Of a stretch of 64,000 bases of DNA, positions 52,092-60,707 are shown piece by piece. The notes under the pieces were generated by a model. That model was given only the letters and a program-made list of their open reading frames with translations. It made no database searches and was not told the DNA's origin. The position numbers and the translations under genes were made by a program. Origin of the DNA: Seonamhaeicola sp. (GTDB taxonomy: Bacteria; Bacteroidota; Bacteroidia; Flavobacteriales; Flavobacteriaceae); assembly GCF_028281565.1 (NCBI RefSeq), contig NZ_JANQJQ010000043.1:124001-188000 (forward strand), in the 5' to 3' direction. Within the stretch, counting starts at the first letter, position 1. The number at the start of each line of letters is the position of its first letter.

Positions 52092-55000
52092 ATGTTTCGA
52101 TTTTCAGTATTTTTAGTGCTAATCCTCTCCTTCTCTTTGAATTCGTTCTCGCAAACCCTTAATGGTTCATTTGAATCAAAATTCAAGCGTTATCAAAAAA
52201 ATGAAAGTTTTTCAGGAACGGAAAGTCAGGATTGGAACACCGTGGCATGGAAAGGGGATCGTATCCATAAACAAATAGTCTTATGGAGTACGTCTAACAT
52301 TAATGGCTTAAGTTATAGTGTTAGTCCTTTAGTTAAGGGGGGTGATCAAATAATTACATCAAATATTGAATTACGTTTTGGACAATATATCAAGGGAGAT
52401 CCAGAAGCTAGAAGTTGTTCTGGTTACCCCACACATCCATCATTTGTAGAAATAATTGATGCGTTAACAGATGTGACAATCACATCTTTATCAGCTACAG
52501 ACCCATTGAAATTGTGGTTAACCATAGATGTACCAAGTACCACACCAATAGGTGTCTATACTGGTACCATTACGGTCAATGGAGGAGTAACACCTCTTGT
52601 ATTTAATATATCAGTAAATGTGGTTGACTATACGTTGCCAGATATAACTAATTGGGATTTTCACTTAGATTTATGGCAGTTCCCCGCCAAAGTTTTAGAT
52701 CATTATAATACGGCAAATCCGGCTAGTCAAATAGACATTTGGTCAGACCAACATTTTGATTTGTTTGAGCCGGGATATAGAATTTTAGCTGATATGGGAC
52801 AAAAAGCCATTGCAGCGCAAATAAAGGAAAATGCTTTAGGAATGCCTTCTATGATACGTTGGATTAAAAAAACCAATGGTACTTGGGAGTATGATTTTAC
52901 AGCATTTAATAAGTATGTAACAGCCTTGATGTCTTGGGGTATTGATAAACAAATAAATTGTTTTTCACCTGTGGGATGGAATGAAGATGAAATTCCTTAT
53001 TGGGATGAAGCAACAAGTTCTATGCTAAATTTAAGCGCTGCCATAGGTTCAGCAACATACAATACCCGTTGGGACCATTTTTTAACGGCTTTTAAAATCT
53101 TTTTAGATACTAAAGGTTGGTTTAATAAAACCGTTTTATATCTAGACGAAGTACAACAAAGTAAACTAAATGATGTGTTTACTGTAGTTCAAAATAATAA
53201 CAGTGCTTGGAAAATTGGTATAGCACATACAACAGCGTTGTCTGCCTCGAATAGCAGCCAATTATATGATGCATCAGGTATATTAGGTACAACCTCTACA
53301 GCCGGTAGGTCAGGAAAAATAACTACATTTTATACCAGTTGTACGCAAGCTAAGCCTAACAGCTACGTAACACCAGAAACCAGTCTAGCAGAAATGGTAT
53401 GGATGGGATGGCATAGTACAAGAGAAGGGTTAGATGGTTATTTAAGATGGGCTTTTGACTATTGGCAGTCTTCAGACCCTTTTGATATACGTGATGGTGC
53501 TCACACTGCGGGAGACTTTGCTATGGTTTATAGAAGTTCCAATAACAGCCCTTCAAAATATCTGCCTAGCTTAAGGGGTATATTATTGAGAGACGGTATT
53601 CAGGATTATGAAAAATTAAAAATACTGAGAGCCTCATTACAGGCATCATCAAACCCACATGATCAGATTGTATTAACTGGGTTGAATACAATCATTGATG
53701 ATTTTAATAGTACTAGCGGTTCAGCTGCAGAGCAATTGATTATTGAAGGACAACAAGCCATAAAGGATATTGTACTAGGAACCTTTGGTTATTGTCAAGT
53801 CAATGGAGTGAGTGATACAAATTACTATGTAAAATCATTATCAACTACCGGAGGAACAGAAAACATAAGTTTTTCAACAAATCAATATCCAAGCAATGGG
53901 TATGAACACCATACAACGACAAAGGTAACGGCAATAGCCGATAGCAACTTTACAATTAATTTAGAAAACTCATCAGCATCTAATTGTGCAAGAGCAAAAG
54001 TATGGATAGACTGGAATGGCGATGAAGATTTTGAAGATGCAGGAGAAGAAGTATTCAGTGGAGGTAATCCAAATGTTTGTACCAATAGCACGTCCTATAA
54101 TATTCCAGTAACCGTGCCTTCAAATACCGCTTTAGGTGATAAAAGAATGAGAATTCAGGTAAGAGATGCTTCAGATCCAGAACCTGTGGCTTGTGGTATA
54201 AATGACAAAACAGGAACGGCAGATTTTAATTTAGAAGTTATAATTGATAATCCCTATTGTAAGCCTAAAAACGATGGAGCCAATATGGATTATTATGTAG
54301 AAGGATTAACTACAACAGGGGGAGTAAACGCTACCAGTATAAACTTTAACGGAGCTGGTTTTCCAGCAGATGGGTATCAATACCACACCGCTACAAGTGT
54401 AGATGTAGTTAGAGAAAGTACATTGGTTCTAAATCTTGAAAATTCTTCAACATCAAATTGTGCAAGAACAAGAATATGGATAGACTGGAATAATGATGAA
54501 GATTTTGATGACGCCGGAGAATTGGTGTATGATGAAGACACTTTTCAATCTTGTACAAATACAACTAGCAAAACAATAAATGTGCAAGTACCTGCTACGG
54601 CTGTATTTGGAGAAACTCGTATGCGCGTGCGCCTAAGAGATGCATGGCTTGCAGAACCGGAGCCTTGTAATACATTTAGTTTTACCGGAGCAGCAGATTT
54701 TAATATTAATGTTGTTGACGCGCCACTACCACCACCAACTTATTGCGATGCTTCTGGTACAGACCATGCCGATGGTGTGACACATTACTATACTTCTGCA
54801 GTAACAACTACAGGAGGTTCTACCAACATAGCTTATTCAAGTTCTAGTTACCCAGCAGGAGGATATATATCCAGTGCTCAAAAAGTAATAGTGAAACAAG
54901 GAGAGTCGTTTACAATGGATGTTTCATTAGCCAGTCCATGGTCTTTAAGTGATGTATTTATAGATTGGAATTATGATGGTGATTTTGATGATTCAGGTGA

Positions 55001-55511
55001 ACAAGTAGCTACCTTTGGAATGGAGACACCTCCAGGGGGCGGTAATGATGCATCACCCTATTCACAAACCATATCGGTACCAGCAGATGCTACTATTGCG
55101 ACGCTAAAAATGAGAGTTTTAAATGGCGATGCGTGGACCTATGGAAGTCCTTGGCATAATACCAACAGCCCTTGTGGAACATTTTTAGCGAATTCATCTT
55201 TTCTGGATTTTGCAATAGAAGTCACCGAAGCTTTAAGTACCAATGATAACAATTTGAATATACTTGATGTTAAAGTATACCCTAATCCAACAACGGGCCG
55301 TGTTACTATTAAAACTAAGGATGCGGTAACTACTAAAACAAAAGTTCAGATTATAAATACCCTAGGGCAAGTGGTATACAAAAAGACTAATGATTCTGGA
55401 AAAATAGAGCATATAGTTTTACCGGAGTCGCTAAAAAATGGATTGTATTTTTTAAAGATTCATTTGGGTAAGGATAAAACATTCTCAAGAAAAATAATCC
55501 TTAGAAGGTAG
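52092..55511 (+). CDS. Multimodular GH123 enzyme with three GEVED domains and T9SS sorting domain (paralog B2)
   Basis: An 1139-residue secreted protein. Signal peptide (LILSFSLNSFSQ); GH123 module (about residues 25-560) with LNGSFESKFKRYQKNE, the catalytic Asp-Glu in LYLDEVQQSK (D352-E353) and GYLRWAFDYWQSSDPFDIRDG. Then follow three GEVED domains starting near residues 566, 720 and 883, each with a WIDWNxDEDFxDAGE-type acidic motif. Last, a type A T9SS domain from about residue 1060 (VYPNPTTGRVTIKT ... SRKIILRR). The enzyme is probably displayed on the cell surface. The GEVED modules may bind glycans or calcium. Confidence 0.9.
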   Translation: MFRFSVFLVLILSFSLNSFSQTLNGSFESKFKRYQKNESFSGTESQDWNTVAWKGDRIHKQIVLWSTSNINGLSYSVSPLVKGGDQIITSNIELRFGQYIKGDPEARSCSGYPTHPSFVEIIDALTDVTITSLSATDPLKLWLTIDVPSTTPIGVYTGTITVNGGVTPLVFNISVNVVDYTLPDITNWDFHLDLWQFPAKVLDHYNTANPASQIDIWSDQHFDLFEPGYRILADMGQKAIAAQIKENALGMPSMIRWIKKTNGTWEYDFTAFNKYVTALMSWGIDKQINCFSPVGWNEDEIPYWDEATSSMLNLSAAIGSATYNTRWDHFLTAFKIFLDTKGWFNKTVLYLDEVQQSKLNDVFTVVQNNNSAWKIGIAHTTALSASNSSQLYDASGILGTTSTAGRSGKITTFYTSCTQAKPNSYVTPETSLAEMVWMGWHSTREGLDGYLRWAFDYWQSSDPFDIRDGAHTAGDFAMVYRSSNNSPSKYLPSLRGILLRDGIQDYEKLKILRASLQASSNPHDQIVLTGLNTIIDDFNSTSGSAAEQLIIEGQQAIKDIVLGTFGYCQVNGVSDTNYYVKSLSTTGGTENISFSTNQYPSNGYEHHTTTKVTAIADSNFTINLENSSASNCARAKVWIDWNGDEDFEDAGEEVFSGGNPNVCTNSTSYNIPVTVPSNTALGDKRMRIQVRDASDPEPVACGINDKTGTADFNLEVIIDNPYCKPKNDGANMDYYVEGLTTTGGVNATSINFNGAGFPADGYQYHTATSVDVVRESTLVLNLENSSTSNCARTRIWIDWNNDEDFDDAGELVYDEDTFQSCTNTTSKTINVQVPATAVFGETRMRVRLRDAWLAEPEPCNTFSFTGAADFNINVVDAPLPPPTYCDASGTDHADGVTHYYTSAVTTTGGSTNIAYSSSSYPAGGYISSAQKVIVKQGESFTMDVSLASPWSLSDVFIDWNYDGDFDDSGEQVATFGMETPPGGGNDASPYSQTISVPADATIATLKMRVLNGDAWTYGSPWHNTNSPCGTFLANSSFLDFAIEVTEALSTNDNNLNILDVKVYPNPTTGRVTIKTKDAVTTKTKVQIINTLGQVVYKKTNDSGKIEHIVLPESLKNGLYFLKIHLGKDKTFSRKIILRR

Positions 55512-55597
55512 CCCGGAAGCTCTATTAGAATTATAAAACTTTGAGTAATTGTATTCGTTGAACCTAGAGATTTTGGAATAAGGTATTTATATAGAAT

Positions 55598-56248
55598 ATG
55601 GATAATATTTATATAGTAAATAAAATTACCAAGGGAGAGTTGCAAATAAACGGTAAGGCTGATAGCCATATCTGGCAACAAGCTAATATACTTGAGAGCT
55701 TCCGTTCTCCATGGGATTCAAAGGTTATTAAAAAAATTGATTTCAGAGCTCTTTGGGATGAATACAAGTTGTTTTTTTGCTTTAAAGTATATGATTCCGA
55801 AGTACATATTCATCCTTCCAAAAATATAAATGATAGTATAAATAATTCAGATAGGGTTGAATTGTTTTTCAAAAAAGATGATACTATGAATCCCTATTAT
55901 TGCCTTGAAATTGACCCTACTTCAAGGATAATGGATTTTAAGGCTTATCCTCAAAAAGTATTTGATTTTGATTGGGAATGGCCTAGTAAGGATATAGTGG
56001 TTAAATCATCTATCGAGAAACAATACTTTATTGTAGAAATAGCAATAAGTATAAATTCCTTGGAAAGCTTTAATTTAATTAAGGATGGAAAAATCGAAAC
56101 AGGGATTTATCGTGCCAAGTATAATAAAAATGAAAAAGGCGTTTATGAGCCAACTTGGATTTGCTGGATTGACCCCAAAACAGAATCCCCTAATTTCCAT
56201 ATTGCAACTTCTTTTGGAGTACTTCAACTTGAAAATTATTTTGAGTAA
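55598..56248 (+). CDS. CBM9-like (DOMON-type) carbohydrate-binding protein without signal peptide
   Basis: A 216-residue protein resembling CBM9-like domains: INGKADSHIWQQANIL at the start, FRALWDEYKLFFCFKVYDSEV, NSDRVELFFKKDD and the tryptophan-rich EPTWICWIDPKTESPNFHIATSFG at the end. No signal sequence precedes the domain, and there is no in-frame extension upstream, so it is either cytoplasmic or exported in an unusual way. Relatives are usually secreted modules of glycan enzymes. It sits between the GH123 genes and the sugar-phosphate genes. Confidence 0.75.
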   Translation: MDNIYIVNKITKGELQINGKADSHIWQQANILESFRSPWDSKVIKKIDFRALWDEYKLFFCFKVYDSEVHIHPSKNINDSINNSDRVELFFKKDDTMNPYYCLEIDPTSRIMDFKAYPQKVFDFDWEWPSKDIVVKSSIEKQYFIVEIAISINSLESFNLIKDGKIETGIYRAKYNKNEKGVYEPTWICWIDPKTESPNFHIATSFGVLQLENYFE

Positions 56249-56334
56249 ACATATTTTTATTGAATCAAGATAGTTTTCACTACAGCTTGTTGTGCAAATT
56301 CGTTTTTACACTTCTCCTTACTTTTTTCTTAAAA

Positions 56335-56361
56335 CACATACCCTTTTTTGCGGAAATATGG
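56335..56361 (+). promoter_or_regulatory. Shared upstream motif, copy 3 (GalNAc catabolic operon)
   Basis: CACATACCC-TTTTTTG-CGGAAATATGG, 77 bases upstream of the nucleotidyltransferase gene. A separate dyad TTTGTC-TAA-GACAAA follows at 56390-56404 and could be a second operator. Confidence 0.5.
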
Positions 56362-56438
56362 CACGCCGGTCAGAGGTATTCATTCTTACTTTGTCTAAGA
56401 CAAACATTAATAGACATCATATTAAATAAAATACCATA

Positions 56439-57347
56439 ATGAATAAAGAAAAACCAACTTTAGTAGTACTGGCGGCCGGAATGGGTAGCCGCTATGGTGG
56501 ATTAAAACAGATAGATTCCTTTACTCCAGAGGGGGATACTATCATAGATTTTTCACTATATGATGCATTGAGAGCAGGCTTTGGAAAGTTTGTCTTCATT
56601 ATAAGGAAAAGCTTTGAAAAAGAGTTCAAGGAAATATTCAATAAGAAACTTGAAGGGAAGGCAGAGGTCGATTATGTGTATCAAGAGCTCGATAGTGTGC
56701 CAGAGAAGTTTATAAACCCAGAGCGTACCAAACCATGGGGGACTGGTCATGCCCTTTTAATGGCTAAAGGTGCTGTAAAGGAGAATTTTGCCATAATCAA
56801 CGCAGATGATTTTTATGGCCAGGAGGCATTTGAAACCATGGCCAAACATTTAATGGAAACCGATAAGAAATCGTACGATTTTAGCACCATGGCATACCTT
56901 TTAAAAAATACCGTATCTGAATACGGATTTGTGTCAAGGGGAGAATGTAGTGTTGATAATGAAGGTTATTTAACAGATGTAACTGAACGTACCCATATTG
57001 AAAAAGTTAATGGAAAGTTGATGAGGAAAGATGATAATGATGATTTTATTCCTATAGATGAGAATACGGTGGTTTCCATGAATTTTTGGGGATTCACGCC
57101 TAAGTGTTTTGAGTTTGGCGGAAAATTGTTTGAAACATTTCTTGAAAAAAATAAGGAAAACCTAAAAGCGGAGTTCTACTTGCCCTCAATAGTCAATGAG
57201 ATTTTAAAATCGCGTATGGCAAAGGTGGAAGTGTTGAAGTCCGATGCCAAATGGTTTGGGGTTACCTATAAAGAAGATAAGCCCATAGTGCAGAGTGCAA
57301 TTGAAGAATTGAAATCAAAAGGGGTTTACCCAAAACAACTATGGTAG
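56439..57347 (+). CDS. Sugar-1-phosphate nucleotidyltransferase
   Basis: A 302-residue NTP_transferase enzyme. The nucleotide-binding loop is LAAGMGSRYGGLKQ; KPWGTGHALLMAKG and INADDFYG (metal-binding Asp) follow, then SEYGFVSRGE and NFWGFTPKCFEF. It is expected to join UTP with a hexose-1-phosphate. Since the next gene is an N-acetylhexosamine 1-kinase-like protein and an epimerase follows, I infer GalNAc-1-P/GlcNAc-1-P uridylyltransferase activity. No acyltransferase domain is fused, unlike GlmU. Only one base separates its stop from the kinase start. Confidence 0.85.
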   Translation: MNKEKPTLVVLAAGMGSRYGGLKQIDSFTPEGDTIIDFSLYDALRAGFGKFVFIIRKSFEKEFKEIFNKKLEGKAEVDYVYQELDSVPEKFINPERTKPWGTGHALLMAKGAVKENFAIINADDFYGQEAFETMAKHLMETDKKSYDFSTMAYLLKNTVSEYGFVSRGECSVDNEGYLTDVTERTHIEKVNGKLMRKDDNDDFIPIDENTVVSMNFWGFTPKCFEFGGKLFETFLEKNKENLKAEFYLPSIVNEILKSRMAKVEVLKSDAKWFGVTYKEDKPIVQSAIEELKSKGVYPKQLW

Positions 57348-57348
57348 T

Positions 57349-58419
57349 ATGATAGAGGAACAATTGAAATACATATTTAATCAATTTGATCACAAAGGAG
57401 AGTACAAGTCGTTTAAGGAATTGGCGTCAGGTCATATTAACGACACTTATTTGATAAAGACGGTGAGGAAGCCATACTTCGTCTTGCAGCGAATAAATCA
57501 CGGAGTTTTCAAGGACGTACCTGGTCTTATAGAAAACAAAGTAGCAGTGAGTTGCCATATCCAAAAAAAACTCGAAAACAAATCCAAGAAAAAGCAGGAA
57601 AGAGGCGTATTGGCTTTTGCCAGGACCAAAGGTGGATCGGCCTACTATAGAGGTCATGAAGGAAATTATTGGAATTTAATGTACTTCATTGATAAAAGTG
57701 TTACTCACGAAACCGTTAAAAGCGGGGATATAGCTTATGAAGGAGGGAAACTAATGGGTAAATTCCTGATGCTTACCAAAGACTTTGACGTTAATAAGTT
57801 AATAGAGGTTATACCTAAGTTTCATGATATGTCTTTTAGGTATACTCAGTTTGAAGAAGCAGTAACAAAGGCTTCCAAAGAAAGATTGGAGGCTTCAAAA
57901 GAATATATAAAGATTATAAATGACTCTAGGCAAGAGATGCATATTCTGCAGTCCTTGAAGGAGTCTGGAGCAATAAGAACCAGGGTTACCCATAATGATA
58001 CTAAGATTTCAAATGTGCTTTTCAATAAAAATAACAAAGGGATTTGTGTTATAGATACAGATACCGTTATGCCCGGCATAATCCATTATGATTTTGGAGA
58101 TGCTATTAGGACCATATGTAATACAGCTGCAGAAGACGAAACAAATCTGGAGTTGGTTGAGTTTAATGTGGATTTTTATAAGGCCTATACCAAAGGGTTC
58201 CTCAAACATATGAAATCTTCAATTTCTCCCTTGGAACTTAAGTATCTACCCCTAGGTGCCAAAACCATGATATTCATTATGGCCTTGCGCTTTTTAACAG
58301 ATTATTTGAACGGCGATATATATTATAAAACCAAGTATCCAGATCATAATCTAGATAGGACCAAAAACCAATTCAAGCTTTTGCAGAGTTTGTCAAATCA
58401 ATTATCAAAAATAGAATAA
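57349..58419 (+). CDS. APH-family kinase, probable N-acetylhexosamine 1-kinase (NahK-like)
   Basis: A 356-residue aminoglycoside-phosphotransferase-fold kinase. The N-lobe has GHINDTYLIKTVRKPYFVLQRIN; the catalytic loop is TRVTHNDTKISNVLFN (Asp in HND), with the metal-binding Asp in CVIDTDTVMPG and DFGDAIR. NahK of bifidobacteria, which phosphorylates GalNAc/GlcNAc at C1, has this size and motif set. Pairing with the nucleotidyltransferase (1 base apart) and the epimerase (4 bases) supports a Leloir-like role. Substrate is inferred, not proven. Confidence 0.82.
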   Translation: MIEEQLKYIFNQFDHKGEYKSFKELASGHINDTYLIKTVRKPYFVLQRINHGVFKDVPGLIENKVAVSCHIQKKLENKSKKKQERGVLAFARTKGGSAYYRGHEGNYWNLMYFIDKSVTHETVKSGDIAYEGGKLMGKFLMLTKDFDVNKLIEVIPKFHDMSFRYTQFEEAVTKASKERLEASKEYIKIINDSRQEMHILQSLKESGAIRTRVTHNDTKISNVLFNKNNKGICVIDTDTVMPGIIHYDFGDAIRTICNTAAEDETNLELVEFNVDFYKAYTKGFLKHMKSSISPLELKYLPLGAKTMIFIMALRFLTDYLNGDIYYKTKYPDHNLDRTKNQFKLLQSLSNQLSKIE

Positions 58420-58423
58420 GAGT

Positions 58424-59362
58424 ATGAAGAAATATGTAGTTACAGGAGGAGCAGGGTTTATTGGAAGTCATATCACAGAGTATTTGTTGAAGAATGGACA
58501 TCAAGTTACTGTCATAGATAACCTAAGAACAGGCTTTGAAAAGAACCTTAAAGGTTTAAATGCCAGATTTTTTGAAGAGGATATAAGAAACAAAGATCTT
58601 ATCAACAGAATTATTACCAACACAGATGCTGTTTTTCATTTAGCCGCACTTGTAAGCGTTCCGGAATCTTTATTGAAAATTGATGAGTGTATTGAAATAA
58701 ATACAATGGGGACCATTAACATTTTGGAAGCGGCCAGACAAAATGATAATTGCAAAGTGGTGCTTTCTTCATCTGCCTCAAATTATGGCGATAATCCAGT
58801 TTTGCCAAAAGTAGAAAGTATGATTCCTGAACCAATGACACCATATGCAATCACCAAACTAGATGGAGAATATTACCTAAGGATGTATTATGATCAATAC
58901 AATTTGCAAACGGCCTCATTAAGGTACTTTAACGTTTTTGGTCCTAGACAAAACCCAAAATCAGCTTATGCAGCTGCAGTTCCAATTTTTATAGATAAAG
59001 CATTAAAAAATGAGCCCGTATCAATTTATGGAGATGGTAAACAAACTAGAGATTTTATTTATGTAAAGGATGTGGTAAGGGCGAATGTTTTGGCATCAGA
59101 AAAAGGGAACGAAACCTATAATGTTGCCTTAGGGCATAGTACGAGTATTTTGGAATTGGCCGAAAGGATAATTGATATAACAAATTCAAAATCAGAGATT
59201 AAATTTTTAGAAGAGCGCCCTGGGGACATAAAGCATTCCAAAGCCGACCCTTCAAAGTTCAACAAATTAGGTTTTAAGCCACAATATACTATAGAAGAAG
59301 CATTGGTAGAAACTATAAATCATTATGAAAAGGAGTTAATAACTAAGTCAAACAAATTCTAA
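58424..59362 (+). CDS. NAD-dependent UDP-sugar 4-epimerase (WbpP/GalE-like)
   Basis: A 312-residue short-chain dehydrogenase/reductase of the extended epimerase class. NAD-binding GGAGFIGSHI at the N-terminus, LSSSASNYGDNP with the catalytic Ser, and YAITK (Tyr-x3-Lys). The substrate region RYFNVFGPRQNPKSAYAAAVPIF and LGFKPQYTIEEAL are closer to UDP-GlcNAc/GalNAc epimerases (WbpP type) than to classical GalE. In this operon it would turn UDP-GalNAc into UDP-GlcNAc. It is 4 bases after the kinase. Confidence 0.87.
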   Translation: MKKYVVTGGAGFIGSHITEYLLKNGHQVTVIDNLRTGFEKNLKGLNARFFEEDIRNKDLINRIITNTDAVFHLAALVSVPESLLKIDECIEINTMGTINILEAARQNDNCKVVLSSSASNYGDNPVLPKVESMIPEPMTPYAITKLDGEYYLRMYYDQYNLQTASLRYFNVFGPRQNPKSAYAAAVPIFIDKALKNEPVSIYGDGKQTRDFIYVKDVVRANVLASEKGNETYNVALGHSTSILELAERIIDITNSKSEIKFLEERPGDIKHSKADPSKFNKLGFKPQYTIEEALVETINHYEKELITKSNKF

Positions 59363-59372
59363 AAAGAAAGAT

Positions 59373-60683
59373 ATGGGTTCAAAGAAAAACAGTAATACCA
59401 TCCCAATTTTTATCATAGGCACAATGTTCGCCATATTCGGTTTTGTGACTTGGATTAACGGCACTTTAATACCTTTTATGAAGACGGTTAACGAACTCAC
59501 AGAGGCACAGTCCTATTTGGTTGCATCGGCTTCATATATCAGCTTTGTAGTAATGGCTCTTCCGGCATCCTATCTATTGAATAAGATAGGTTACAAAAAG
59601 GGTATGTCGGTTGGCCTTTTAATCATGGCACTTGGAGCATTGGTGTTTATCCCAGCAGCCCATGCTAGGACTTATTGGATTTTTCTATTGGCTATTTTCA
59701 TCCAGGGCATTGGGATGACCATTTTACAGACAGCGGCCAATCCATATATTACCATATTGGGACCCATAGAGAGCGGTGCCAAACGTATAGCCATAATGGG
59801 GATTTCTAATAAGGCGGCTGGTATCATAGCCAACATCATATTCGGAGCTCTATTGTTGACTGGGATAGATGATGTTAAAGAACGTTTGCTTACAGCGACA
59901 GAATCTGAAAAGGGAGCATTGCTTGACACTATGGCAGATAGCGTTGTAACGCCGTATATTGTTATGGCCTTAGCCCTATTTGTATTTGGGCTTCTTATAA
60001 GGAAGGCACCATTGCCTGAGGTGGAGGCCGAGGAGTCTAAAGAAGCGACGAAAAAAGTCACTGTAAAGACCCATATCTTCCAGTTCCCGCATCTGTGGTT
60101 CGGTGTATTGACCCTGTTCGTCTATGTGGGGGCAGAGGTGATTGCGGGAGATTCCATTATCGCTTATGGTCTGTCTCTTGGCTTTCCGGCAGAGTATGCA
60201 AAATATTTTACTCCATTTACTTTAACAGCTATGATTTCCATGTATGCTTTAGGGGTATTCTTGATTCCTAAATATATCAAACAGGAAAAGGCATTGATAA
60301 TAAGTGCTGCCTTAGGGGTGGTGTTCAGTATAGGTATTTTGTTGACAACAGGTATCACTTCAGTGTTGTTTGTAGCAGCTTTAGGAATAGCAAATGCATT
60401 GGTCTGGCCTGCAGTATGGCCGTTGACTTTAGACGGTCTTGGGAAATTTACAAAAACGGGATCCGCCCTTTTGATTATGGCCATAGCTGGAGGGGCTATT
60501 ATCCCTCCCCTGTACGGTAAGTTCGTAGATGCGAGTAAGCATGGCTTGATTACCTCAGGAGTACTAGAATCAGAGGCTCTGGCAAGAGCCTCAACCAGCA
60601 GCTATTGGATACTCTTACCGTGCTATACGATCATATTGTTATTCGCCCTTTGGGGCCACAGAATAGGAAAGAAGAAAAAATAG
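59373..60683 (+). CDS. FHS-family sugar importer (FucP/NagP type)
   Basis: A 436-residue major-facilitator protein with about twelve hydrophobic segments. FAIFGFVTWINGTLIPFMK near the start and GIGMTILQTAANPYITILGP are characteristic of the FucP/NagP/GluP branch (fucose, N-acetylglucosamine or glucose with protons). Position between the epimerase and NagB points to N-acetylhexosamine, most probably GalNAc. It is part of the operon 56439-63119. Confidence 0.9.
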   Translation: MGSKKNSNTIPIFIIGTMFAIFGFVTWINGTLIPFMKTVNELTEAQSYLVASASYISFVVMALPASYLLNKIGYKKGMSVGLLIMALGALVFIPAAHARTYWIFLLAIFIQGIGMTILQTAANPYITILGPIESGAKRIAIMGISNKAAGIIANIIFGALLLTGIDDVKERLLTATESEKGALLDTMADSVVTPYIVMALALFVFGLLIRKAPLPEVEAEESKEATKKVTVKTHIFQFPHLWFGVLTLFVYVGAEVIAGDSIIAYGLSLGFPAEYAKYFTPFTLTAMISMYALGVFLIPKYIKQEKALIISAALGVVFSIGILLTTGITSVLFVAALGIANALVWPAVWPLTLDGLGKFTKTGSALLIMAIAGGAIIPPLYGKFVDASKHGLITSGVLESEALARASTSSYWILLPCYTIILLFALWGHRIGKKKK

Positions 60684-60707
60684 AAACAAACATAAACGAT
60701 AATCAAG

